Origin: Aquila chrysaetos chrysaetos
Taxonomy: Eukaryota > Chordata > Aves > Accipitriformes > Accipitridae
Length of the DNA stretch: 64,000 nucleotides
Direction of reading: 5' to 3'
Assembly: GCF_900496995.4 (NCBI RefSeq)
Contig: NC_044027.1
Coordinates: forward strand, 8,270,743 to 8,334,742
In this document: positions 44,163 to 55,335 of the stretch, piece after piece
How the letters are laid out: each line of letters starts with the position of its first letter
How positions within the stretch are numbered: position 1 is the first letter of the stretch
Notes under the pieces: model-generated
Database searches by the model: none
Told to the model about the DNA's origin: nothing
The model's input: the letters and a program-made list of their open reading frames with translations, nothing else
Position numbers and translations under genes: made by a program

Positions 44163-46899
44163 CTGGAAGAAGAGAGAGTGGGAGGTTGGTGAGAGGCAGC
44201 CATGCTCGCCGGGCATCTCCTGCCTGCCTGGAGCACACAGCCACACACTGGGCACCCCCAGCAGAGGCTGGGCAGTCTCCTGTCGCATGCATCATGGCAG
44301 AGGGAAACTGAGGCAAGGCATGTCCTACTGAGAGGAGGGTGGCAGAATGGCAGCAGACACAAATTTGGGGGTTCACAAGCCACAAGAACCTCCTCTCCAG
44401 AGGCATTCCATCTTTACAGTTCTTAGCCACACCTTCATGCCAGGCTGCTGGTACTGCTGCCCACCCCCCCAGCAGACCTCACCCCCCAGCCCTACACAAT
44501 GCCAGAGAACACCAGAAACTGAGGTTGCCTTAAAACATCAAGCAGACACCCAAAGTTTGGGCTGTGGCTTCAAGATTTGTTCTCTCTTGTCTCACAGAAG
44601 CTATGGAGGACAGCCATGGACCCTGAGACACGCTGGGGTCTCGATCAGCTGTGCTTGGCCTGGCTCTGCCACAGCACCGCGAGCGCCGAGTCTCATTTTC
44701 TAACTCCACCTTTGGTTTGCCTAAACGCACCCAGAGAGGTCTCCAAGTGCCTGCACACACCGGGTGCCGGCCCTTAGGGAACCAAACCCCTCAAGGAGCT
44801 CCCCAAACCCCACTGCCGAGGAGCACCCGCAGCCGGCTGCTTGCCCAGAAGCAGTTGGCACTAAATCTCCCTGGGAGCATCGCAGCCGGCTCCCTGACAG
44901 CTTTGCTTTCCTCTCCCCCTTCCTGCTTGGACGGGAGCTGGGTACTGGGATGTGCCGCAACACCTTTCATCAGCTATTTGTTTTTAGGGGCTGTTTTCTG
45001 CTTGCGGAGCATTTCGAGCACACTGCACCGAAGGCAAGCAGGGAGAGAGGTGCATAACTTCACCGACCAGAACAAGTTCCCTGCCTGGGGCTTTGCTCCA
45101 AAGCCTGTTGAAACCAGAAATGTTTTTCCACCTCCTGACCGGGCACTGGCGCGGGCCCGCGGCAGCTCTGCCGGTTTGTGGCGTGCTGGCTGGAGCAGCA
45201 CTGGGGTCATGGCGAGGTGCAATATGCCCCTTCTTCCCACACAGCTGCCTGAAGGAGGATGGGGGAGGATGATTTGTTTGAAAATGAGCTTGCCATCATG
45301 TCCTGGCTCTGCTCTGCAGCAGGAGGAGGTTATTTCCACCAGCAGCCTCCACAAAACCGGTACACGCTCCCCAGCCCGGGCATGATTTGGCCATAAAAGG
45401 ATGCCCAGGCTTAGGTCCCTGAACCTGTGCTTCTCCAGCCCCACAGAGCAGCAGCACAGACAGACAGAGATGGACAAGGTGCAATCTTGAAAGCACCCAA
45501 ATGCCGTGGAAGCTGCTGCACCACTTTTAAAAGGGATTTTTGCAGCAATCCCCTGATCTTCACAGCAAGCATCAGACAACTGCTACTCGTGCGAACGTGG
45601 GTCAGACCCCTGTGCGCTGCTCCGACTCACCGTCTCCTCCTCACTCACGCTGGGGCGAGTAGCAAGCACTGGTGCTGTGGGGGGCTGAGCATGCCTTCCC
45701 TGCCCTGTGCAGGGCAAAGCACCCTCCTCGCTCTCATGTTCAAACCCAGGGAAATGAAACTGGGTGAAACCCCAGGGAAACAGAAAGATGATCTTATTTG
45801 AGTGAACCTGAATTTGTGTGGAGCCGGAGCAGCCGCTGGAGTTATCTGATCAGAAAGGAGACGTCACTTTGGAGTTCACTGCCAGCCTCACGCGAGGGAG
45901 GGTTACACTGCAACCCATGGAGGCCACGCGATACCATCAGATTGGATCTGATCTCCTCAGGCTTCAGCTGTCTGGACTAAGGAGGACTGGAACTCACTGG
46001 CTCCTTTTCACACCTTAGCCTCCCCTTCTCTCAGCTCTCTACAGGCTCAGCTGTGCCTGCAGCAGCAGTGCATCATCAGCTGGGTCAGATCCATCCTGAA
46101 AGATGGCTGAGAAAAAGGGAAGAGAAGCATGGATGGATCCAGGGATGAGAAGGGAAGGAGACAGACAGGCTCTTTCTTTTAGGGCGGATGTCACCCTCAG
46201 CTGTGGGACAGACCCCGATGCTGCTGCCCAGTGGAGCTGTGCTCCTACCCCTGCCAGCTCTGATGGTGGAGTCAGTGCTGATGCTGCAGGATGGGACGGT
46301 CTTTTTGAGGCTCAAGAACGTCCCAGCCTGCACAGACTGGACCTGGAGCCACTGATGTCACCACCCTGGCAGGCACCCAAAGCTCTCGTGTGGCTCACAG
46401 GGTGCCTGCTGGGATTTGTGGGATTGCAACAGGCAGGCAGAAGTGATGGGCAGCTCCCAGGGATGTGTGCCAAGCTCTGGCCGGGCTGGCCCCACTACCC
46501 CGGACAGTGACAGCAGGGGAAGGGGCTGCATGCTGGAGAAGGGAGTTGAGCCTGGCAGTGGGAGAGATGTGGGACGGCACCTCCTGGGCACAGCGGCAGC
46601 ACCAGCTGCACCAGGTGCACAGGGTGTCAGAGGCTCCCAGAGAGGTCCCAAACCATCCGGCCATTGAGCTGCCACCCAGGATGGGCACAGTGGGGGCCCA
46701 AGGGGCAAACAGCACCCTCCTCCCCAGCCCTCTCTGCCAGGCATGGACATGCACCCTGTGTGGGCATGGGCTCATCTCCCCTCCATCACAAACACCTAAT
46801 CCACCTTAAGACCCAGCCTTGGCAGTTTGGAGCACGCCACGGTGTTTGGGCAGCAGTGCCAGCATGCTGGGCATGGGCTCCTGGCTCCCGCTTGGGTGC

Positions 46900-46985
46900 A
46901 CGGAGCGACCTCAGGCAAATTCCTCTGCTTCTCTAAAATTCATTATTGTCGTAAACTAGGGGCAATCCACCTCCCTGGGCCAGAT
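46900..46985 (+). mobile_element. Possible ancient MIR-type SINE fragment
   Basis: The order CGACCTCAGGCAAATTCCTC, TGCTTCTCTAAAATTCATTA and CCACCTCCCTGGGCC parallels the MIR consensus arrangement (GACCTTGGGCAAGT, CTCTGAGCCTCAGTTT, AAAATGGGGATAATAATACC, CCTACCTC). Heavily diverged. Confidence 0.35.
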
Positions 46986-47129
46986 ATGCCCTGGCAGCCC
47001 AGGGGCAGCCTGGTGTTTCCCACTCGCCCAGGGCTGCCAGACGCTTGCCGTGAGGCTCTGTGCCCCACACCATCTCCCCAGCCTCCAGGGCTTAGCCATC
47101 CTCAGCTTCCCAAAAACACGGGGCGGGCT

Positions 47130-47260
47130 CAGGAGCCAGATAAGCCACTTAGCAGCAGTGCCAATTAGCTGTAATAAAAAATTGCAATTAATATTTTTTA
47201 ATGCCTTGCCAAAATGAGCCAGAAGAGATGAAGCGAGCAGGGCAGTCTGCCACCTCGATA
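47130..47260. promoter_or_regulatory. Candidate enhancer with GATA and homeobox motifs
   Basis: AGATAAG (47138-47144), CCAATTAG (47161-47168), then an AT-rich core with TGCAATTAATATTTTTTAAT, followed by CGATAAGG at about 47256. A short AT island in GC-rich intronic DNA without repeats. Confidence 0.33.
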
Positions 47261-48629
47261 AGGCCAGGCTGAGTGGCTGCTGTGTGGGCGCCGGTGGTAG
47301 CCTTGGGCTCAATGCTCGGCCTGGAGACACCGCTCCCTGCAGCCTTCTGCATCTCAGCGTCACTGCCTGGGGTTGCGGAGCGGTTTTTTGTGTGGGTCTT
47401 GCTTTTTTTTTAAGGGTAGGGATGTGGGGACCCTCTCTGCTGGGGGAGGGATGGGTTTTTCCTCCTTGGGAAGGTTTTATTTCCCCAGATCCATCATGGC
47501 AGGATTAGTCGTGGACCCCATGAAGTGGGGTGTAAGTAAGGGCAAAAATCTTTGTGGCGGTGAGACAGCAGGAGATGGCAGCACCCCGGAACACTGCCTG
47601 GGGGGTGCAGCTGCTGCGAGGAGGGGTTACAACCTGACAGGGAAGGCTTTGGCTTCTCCCCCACAACATCTCGGGGGTCCCCCCCAGCCCCTGTGCCCAG
47701 CTCAGGGTGGGGGTGGCAGCTTCTGCCCCAGGCCCCAGCCCTGCCCTGGGGACAATGTGAGCCGCAGGTTCTCTGCTCACGCCATCTTGCCTGTCTACGT
47801 GGCCGGTGTAAGTGCTGGTCCATTGGGGAGAAAAGGGGTGAGTCCGCTTGGGAGAAGAGGGCCAGGCAGTTGCAGCCCCCACAGACCTCATAGCACTGCC
47901 TGGCCCACCAACACTCGTGCTCCTGTCGCATGGTGGGGTGCCCCGGTGGCCCCGAGGGCTGCGGGTCACAGGGCGGCAGCGGGCACACCTCGGAGGAGGA
48001 GCAGCGCTGCCTTTCTCACGCTAGGGCAGCCCTTGCCAGCACACGCTTAGTCACTGGTAAATCCCAGCCTAGATCTGCTCTGCCCTCTGTGAAATGGATC
48101 TTGGCTGCACCCCCGCTGAAGCAATCCTGGCGCTCGGGAGCCATGGCGGGCGCGCTTTCCCACGGCAGCCCGGCTTCCAGCGCCCCGTGTGAATCAGCCC
48201 CTTCCCGGGCAGGTGCTGGGTGCCCCCGCACAGCACACGTGCAGCCGGCCGGGCAAAGCCAGGCGAGTGCATCCCCGCTCCGATCCCCCCGTTGTGCTGG
48301 CTGCCCGCTCAGCAGGAGGGCCGGTGGGGCGGTGCCGAATTCAGGCTCTCTGGGCAGGTGGGGATGGCTGTGAACGTTCCCCTGCCTCTCCAGGCCCTGG
48401 TCGCCATGTCCATGTCAAGGATGAGGAGCAGGTGCGACCCATCTTAGATGAAGCTCTGGTCCTCACTGCGGTCCCTCACTGTTGTCCCCTCTCCCTGCGC
48501 CAATCTGGGCATCCTGACTGAGGTGCCGCACCCGGGTGTTGGGCACCGTCACACCTGCACCTGTATGCTCCTGCCCTGGGACCTCGTGCCAGCATCCATC
48601 GCACCCAGAGGAACACTCTGCAGCCCAGC

Positions 48630-48735
48630 CTGCTCTGTGATGTCACGACCAAGAGCTGTGACACAGGGATTAGAAGGAGTGATGTCATTGAACCGGGACT
48701 GTGATGTCATGTCTCACTGTGATGTCACAGCAGGA
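48630..48735 (+). repeat. Cluster of four TGATGTCA motifs
   Basis: TGATGTCA occurs at 48638-48645, 48680-48687, 48702-48709 and 48720-48727, all in the same orientation with spacings of 42, 22 and 18 bases. The intervening bases (CTGTGACACAGGG, GGGACTGTGATG, TCACTGTGATG) suggest a degenerate tandem repeat of about 20 bases. The motif is one base from the CREB/ATF palindrome TGACGTCA. Confidence 0.75.
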
Positions 48736-49207
48736 GAGCTGGCGGGGATCTCTGTGCTGCTGTGGTCCCTGAGCCTGGCGAGGTGGCTTGTCCCCAGCTC
48801 CAGCAGCTGGAGCCACCCCGGCCGAGCGGTCAGCTGCCGCGCAGCGAGGCTCTCCCTGCCTGCGCAGCCGAGGAGGACAAGGCAGGTGAAATGTCCTTTT
48901 GCAATACTGGCAGCCCGTCCGGTGGCTTGTTTTTGTTTAGGACGATCCTTGCCTCTCCCAGCCCTCCTGGGTGGGGATTTCACCAGCAGTGACGCACGAA
49001 CCTCCCGGGACTTGAGGGACTGGATGCTTCAGCCTGGAGCTCCGGGGCCATCTCAGCATCCCATCCCCTTTCTGGGCCTCCACCCAGGAAGTTGAGAAGC
49101 TCGAAGAAAACTTGAGTCCAGCAGACAACAGGATCCAAACCTTCTGGACTCAAAAAGCACCCTGGGAGCCAGTATGAGCTTGGCCGAAGATGGTGGCATG
49201 AGCTCAC

Positions 49208-49321
49208 CTGGGGTCCATAGGCTGGTGCCCAACACACGTGGAAGATGAGCAGTTCAGACAGCAGTGGAGTCAGTTTATCTGCTTCCTTTGATACCCTGGA
49301 GAACTGCATCTCCAAAGTGCT
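49208..49321 (-). other. Exon-like open segment in EXD3 sense orientation, unassigned
   Basis: On the minus strand 114 bases (38 codons, phase 0 in and out) lie between an acceptor-like ACTCTCAG and a donor CAG then GTGAGC. The start reads STLEMQFSRVSKEADKLTPL. Composition is less GC-biased than the surroundings and protein-like, but it does not match the part of EXD3 expected here. It may be an alternative exon, part of an unrecognised repeat, or chance. Confidence 0.25.
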
Positions 49322-51029
49322 CTGAGAGTCAGCTTGGTGATGCTGAGCTCTGCCCAGAGGAGCTGTTCCCAAAATGGTCCCTGGGCTCGCAGGGCTCCTT
49401 CCATCTGCTCTGCTGAAGAAATGTCATGGGCCAACATCACTAAGGGATCTCCTTGGCAAGGGTTTTACTGGTGAGACACAGCCCTCTGCCTGGAGAGCTT
49501 CTGGCTTGGGAAATCCTCAGTATATCAAAATCAGCTGTAAAGGACAACAGTGCCCGGTGTGAACTCTTTGGGGCAATTCAGGGCAGCTCATGTCAGGACA
49601 ATTCCTTGGGCGTCTTCTGCTTGACATATCACAAGACTATTCAACAGCCACCTGGAGTGATATCTCTTTTCCTACTCACCGCCTACCCTCTTCCCTTTCT
49701 TTCTTTCCCTCTCTCCGAGATGGATATCATCTGGTGAAAGGGCCACTCCTCCGGATGGAGGTTGCAACTCTCATTTTGGTTGTGAAAGCACGGTCCTTGA
49801 GCATCCAAGAGTTTCTTTCAGGCACTTATCAAGACTAGAAACCTTTCCAGAACAGACACGCAGGATGCTCAGGCTCAGCCAGCCATCTCCCCAGCACAGG
49901 TTGCCTATGTGCAGCCTCCAAGCCCAGGAGTTACAGATAGACAGGTCTGCCTCCAGCAGACCTCCTGCCCATCACCCAAAGCGGAGACCGCCCAGCAAGG
50001 AGGGAGATGGTGGGAAAGACAGTGAAAGAAAACCAGGTAACAACCTGGCAAATTCCAAACACAAGTCAGGAGTTGATCATGCTCATCTGCCTACGTGTAT
50101 ATTTTTGCACGCTTTTCCCAAGTCTCCAGCTCCTCCTTGCTGCACTCACAGCTTTGACCTTCAGACACTCTTCTCTACAGCAACACTGTGGGCCAGATTC
50201 CTCTCTGTCCTGCAGCGCCTTCAAGGTCCTTGTACAAAGAGCAGAAACCTCAGCAATTCCACCTGCCAGAGCTTCCCACACCCTGTGGGTGCAAAGGCCA
50301 CCTCTAGGTGCAGAGCGGCAGTGAGCCAGGCCCCTGGGACAGCTGCATCTCCAAGGGGATTTTTCAGAAAGCAGCTGGCTGGGCTGTTTCCCTTCCCCTT
50401 TATTCCAAGAGCTTTTCTCATTGACCTTCTTATCACCAGTACCTAGTTATCCTAAAGGTGCATATTGCTGCTCCTGCTCTGTTACAAATAGTCTAACATC
50501 TGTCCTTGGGTACCAGCAAACCCACCCAAGCAGCAGATGAGATGCACTGGTGTGTTAGCCTGGTCATCCCAGTGAGCAATGGCTCTTGGTGCACACAACA
50601 GTCTTGAGTGGCCACTAAAACCTGGGCAGCCCTGTCTGCCAACAGCACAGTGAGAGCCCCGCTGGGAGATGGACCGTGATGGTCCCACATGGGAATGCAG
50701 CCTGTGCATCCTCCACCAGACCTGCCTGCACAATGAGCACTGGTAATTTTATGGCCATCCAAGCTAAGTAACATGCTGCTGGTGGAAATACGGGGCTGCT
50801 GGTGGGTTCCTGGCATCGTACAGGGGCATTTTGGTTCACAAAGAGGGAAGGGCTTTGTTTATTGAATCATTAACATCACTTCCCTCATCACCAGCCAGGT
50901 ACTCTGAGAGGTCTCTTAGGCAAGTGCTGACCTAGCCCAACCTTGCTAAGCTGGTAAGATGACATGGGATCCCATGCCAGCCTGGTACTGCGTTCCCACT
51001 GCTTTCTCTGCTCCCGCTTTGCTATTAGT

Positions 51030-51290
51030 CATCTGTTTCTGGAAGGTTTCTCATGCATAATAAAGTGTTTCAACACTTGCATAAGCCAGCTCTTCTCATC
51101 AGGAGTGACCCGCTGCATTTCCCAACGCTTTCCCTAGGCAGTCCTTCCGACTGCCACAAAATACAGAGTTAAAACATGAAGTTTTCTATCCCCCTCGGAG
51201 GCAAAAGGTGTGGGAAATCGAACAGATAAGAATGCCTTTAATTAGTATCATTTGCATAAGCTCTGGGAAAGGCTCACCTGACAGCTAGAA
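51030..51290. promoter_or_regulatory. Candidate enhancer with RBPJ, GATA, homeobox, octamer and E-box motifs
   Basis: Within 75 bases there are a consensus RBPJ site TGTGGGAA (51209-51216), a GATA site AGATAAG (51224-51230), a homeobox core TTTAATTA (51237-51244), an octamer ATTTGCAT (51250-51257) and an E-box CACCTG (51275-51280). Upstream is an AT-rich shoulder with GCATAATAAAGTG. The block is repeat-free and non-coding. The motif combination resembles neural or mesodermal Notch-responsive enhancers. NRARP is 28 kb away. Confidence 0.4.
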
Positions 51291-54200
51291 GGGCCTTGCT
51301 TGTCTGGGAGCACGAACCATGGGCACTGAAACCGGCAAATTAGCGGAGCTCCTCTGCTGACAAGATTGGGAGACAGCAAGAACGGGAGGTCAGAGGTGAT
51401 GGAGCCCCAGAGGCTCTGCAGGCACCCCAGCTCCCGCTGGCTCCCTTTCAGGGCACCCCAGCTCCTGTGGCCTCCTTGTCAGAGCACCCCCCCTCTCCAT
51501 TTTCACCTGCCAGTTTGCAGCTGCTCCGAGCGAGAGAAAAGATGTGATTTTGGGGTTGGGGGGGTCTGTCAGCTCCCCTGGAGAAGGGCAAGGATGGGAG
51601 GAGAGGAGAAGCACAAGCACATCCCCAGATAATGCGTGGAGGCTGCCAGAGCAGGCTCAACATCCGGCAGGGACGGGACCAGGGGTTTGTGATCTCTGCT
51701 TCTTGTTCCTCTCGGCACACACGTGCTCCCTCAAGTGCCGCGCAGATGGCTGCAGGTCCCTAACCACAAACCCCATCCCGCTGCCGCCTCGCCATCATGC
51801 TGCCTTGGGTAGTCGGCGCCTAATTGTCAGCGACACCGAAAGCCCTTTTTGGTACCTCAAGGCCTTTGCAGTGATGAGAATCTCACCCGACATTACACCT
51901 AAACCCACATGCAAAGCTGAATTTCCCAGGGGAAAAAAAAGATGCTTACCCCCTCTTCCCTGCCACTCCCCCCACCCCAGGTCCCTCTGTCTCCTCCAGC
52001 TGCCTTTCAGCCATCTCAAGTCTCACTTGCTCATTTTTCTTCCCAGCTGGGCTGTGAGCTGCTGAGATGGGGGCTGAGCCCCTCCAAAAAGCTGGAGCTG
52101 CCACAGCACCCTTGACCCAACCTTCACCGTAGCCGCAAGCCCTGTTTATACAGCACCCAGCACGGCAGGGTGCTGCTCCAGGACAGGCTCCCAGCGCTTA
52201 CAAGTTTAATAACAAAGCCAAACCAGTAATAACTGCCTTATAATGAGGTTATGCAGCATCCCCGAAGCCTCTGTTTTAGGGTGAGCTCTGTGCCAGGAGC
52301 TGCTGGGGACCAGTGGGCAAACCATCCCTTCCCACCCTCCTCCCTGCCTGACCGCCAGTGCCTCTGTTCCTCCAGCCCTATGCCAGCACGCTGCCTTCCT
52401 GCCTGCAAAAATGTGCTTTATATCTACCTCTGGGGTGAGAGTTAACTCCTCCTGGGTGTGCAAACCAGCACCACGTGGCTCCAGGGCACACACCTCCTGC
52501 ACCAGTCTGCTCCCGAGTCATCCCAGGGGACCCTGCGCCATGGCAGGAGAAGGGTTAACTTGCCCAGCTCCCTGCAGTGCGGCACATTGCTGCTCCTCTT
52601 CATCAAGCTACTGAGTTTTATCCAGCTGGAGGTGAGAGCTCAGCTCTTGGCCAGAGGATGTTGGAGGTTGATGAGTGTGAGGGCTGGAAAAACCAATCCA
52701 ACCTGAGCTCTGAAATCGCCCCAGTGCTGGAAACAGAGCAAGGGTCCATGTCCCACCAGCTCATATTTGAAAGGGTCTCACCCAAAAACTAAAATGCAGA
52801 TGGAAATCTGGCTACCAAGCATCCCCCAGACCTTCAGGAGCATCACAGTTTCACACCAGAAATGGAAAGGGTCACAGAGATACATTTTCTGACTGTGATA
52901 GAGCGCTGGAAACTGCAAAGGACCAAAGCTTTGCTTTCTAGAGTCCAACACTCAGATCATTAACACTCAGGCACAGCACTGCTCTTTGTTACCCAAACAC
53001 ACGTTGGCCATGTTGGAAGCTGAATTTCCTGCCTGACCCAGGTCCCATGAAACCCCAGTGCAGCATGCAAAGCCTCAGCTCTGCTGCTGCACCTTCCTCC
53101 TGGCTGAACATGCAGCCGTACCCGGGGCTCCGTCCTCCATTCCTGGTGCTGGACAAGCTTTAGGGAATGATCTTTATTATGTATTAAGACAACAGCTGCC
53201 CCTATTCCTGCTCCTTCTGGCTTTCCCTGGCAGCTGCCCCTCCTCTGGTTGAGGTCCTGGGACCATCTATATAATGCATGACAGAGAATTTCTCTCCTTG
53301 CCCCTGTACTGAGCCCTTGAAGCTGTGTCTGGCTGGAAGCTGTGCCCCAAAAGCTCTCTGCTTTTCCCCAGAGCAGTTTTCAGCTCTATACAAGTGGCTG
53401 AGGCCTCCCTGGGCCAGGTGGCTGCGTGGCTCTGATCTGCTATGGCCATCTGGTCCATGAGCATCCTCACCTGCATCCCCGCTGCCTCCTCCTCTGCCCT
53501 CCCTGGGGAGTCCTGGGGGTGACACGGACTGGTGCCCCCGGGGACGGCGCAGTGGCCGAGAGGGGTGCGGGTGCACGGGCAGAGGCAGAGTTGGGTGTCG
53601 ATGCAGCGGCCGGGGAAGTTGGGCTCATGTTTCAGCTTCTATTTTTATCTGGGAACCCAAGCCTGCCCACGGTGCTATGCGGAGGCCCCCAGGGGACGCG
53701 CTGGCTTCCCCAGCTGGAGCCAGATACCATCTGCGCTCTGCCTGCCTTTCCCTGTTGGCATGCCAGACCTCCTGGTAGAGGGCAGCGTCTTCTGAGGCAC
53801 CGGGACATCCTGCCCACACCTCTGCCTGGTCCATGGTGTGGTGTGGCAGGAAAGAAGGAGCTGGGTAGCAGAGCCACATCCTCCAGGCACTTATCTCTGC
53901 AGGCCAGGCTCCCCTGTCCTCCAGCCACGCTGAGGCTGGGAACACTTCATCACAGCTAACCCACCGCAGACACAGAGCAGCCCTCTCACATCATGCCACC
54001 ACCTGGGTCAGTGGCCAGGTGCAGGTGTCCCTTCTCAAGCCTGGCCTTAAATCTGTGCCACGGGGGTAGGACTGGTCCAGGAGGGCCAGGATTCACCCCA
54101 CTCCGCTCAGAAGCAGCAGTTGAAGCTCAGCAGGATGAGCTTCGCCTCAGGTGGCAGCATCGGAAGGACGTGGTGCCACCCTGGCTCAGCACCCAGGGGT

Positions 54201-54575
54201 AACCCCTATAGTCCCACCCTGCACGCTGCTCTGTGGGAGCCATGCCTGAGACTGTAGGGCTGCACCAGACCCATCACTTTTTATTTACTAAAGCAAAAAA
54301 TTGATTTAGTGGACATAGCTGCATAAAAATGGAAACTTGAGCAGCTCGAGCCCAAGAAGCTTGTGTAGCCTGCAGGTTGTCCACTGCCTTTTCTGACCCA
54401 CGAGCAGACTCCCCAGCACAGCAACATGATTTTGGAGCCTGGCCCCTCATCCTGGGCAATCACAGTGAGCGTCGGGGCAAAGCTGGGAGGAGGTGAGACC
54501 CCCCCCCACCCGCCGGGCAGCGCCTGCTGCTTTAATTGAGGCGAGAATAGAAGCTGGAGCAGAAAACGGGAATAT

Positions 54576-54599
54576 AAAAAAAAAAAAAAAAAAAAAAAA
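54576..54599 (+). repeat. A24 homopolymer run
   Basis: Twenty-four consecutive A following AATAT. No upstream sequence that I recognise as a processed transcript or SINE, so the origin is unclear. Confidence 0.9.
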
Positions 54600-55029
54600 G
54601 CGTGAGAAAGGAAATCTGAGCAAGGCCTGGAGCAATCTAACCAATCCAGCGGAAACAATAGCCCAGGAAGAAAAACCAGTTCCTACACATAAGGTAGAAT
54701 AGGCTGGGAACGGGCTGGAGGAGGGGCAGGGAAGGCTCACCCCATGCGCTCCCAGCCTGCAGAACAAGATGGGCATTATGAGGCTGCGGCTGCCCGGGGC
54801 ACGGTGCCCCCTTTCCCAAGGGCTCCGGGCAGCCAGGGAGGATGCCTGCCCAGCCGGGCCAGTCTGCTGCCTGTGCTGCTGCCCAGTGCGGCCAGGGCCC
54901 AGGCTGCCTCGACATAGCGGGTTTGGGGGGAAAACCCCCTAACCCTGGGCGTGTGTCCTGCAGCCGGGCTGGGCTGTCACCTACCCCACAGGGATGGACA
55001 GAGCAAGGCACAGCAGTTTTCTTCCAGTC

Positions 55030-55335
55030 TGGGTTTCGCAGGGCTCAGCCCCAGGATGGGCTCAGCATCCAGGCTGAGCTGGGCTGGGCTTATCACTTGA
55101 ACTGGGCTCAGCACCCTGGTTTAACTCAGCTGGGCTCAGCACCCATCTGGGCACAGCATCCAGGCTGGGCTCAGCAACTGGCCTGAGGTTAGACCTGAGG
55201 ATGGGATTAACCCCCTGGCTGGGATTAGCCCCCATCCTGAGATTAGCCCCCAGGCTGGGCTCACTCCCAGGCAGAGCTCACTCCCCTGCTGGACTCACTT
55301 CCAGGCAGGAGCTCACCCCCAGGCTGGGCTCAAAG
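55030..55335 (+). repeat. Degenerate about 20 bp minisatellite
   Basis: Repeated GGCTGGGCTCAGCACCCA-like units that drift into GGCTGGGATTAGCCCCCA and GGCTGGGCTCACTCCCAG variants, about fifteen copies in all. The drift in blocks suggests stepwise local amplification. Confidence 0.8.

Noticed and set aside
47494..47988. CGGCNCLALF frame resembling the EXD3 CNCD zinc ribbon
   Set aside because: Only the short CxxCxC spacing is shared; the true exon at 44069-44162 matches over its full conserved part, and no duplicate Mut7-C exon is expected.
53202..53576. Minus-strand frame considered as an EXD3 exon
   Set aside because: MDQMAIADQSHAATWPREAS looked exon-like but does not match EXD3, and the acceptor/donor arrangement would give an implausible microexon.
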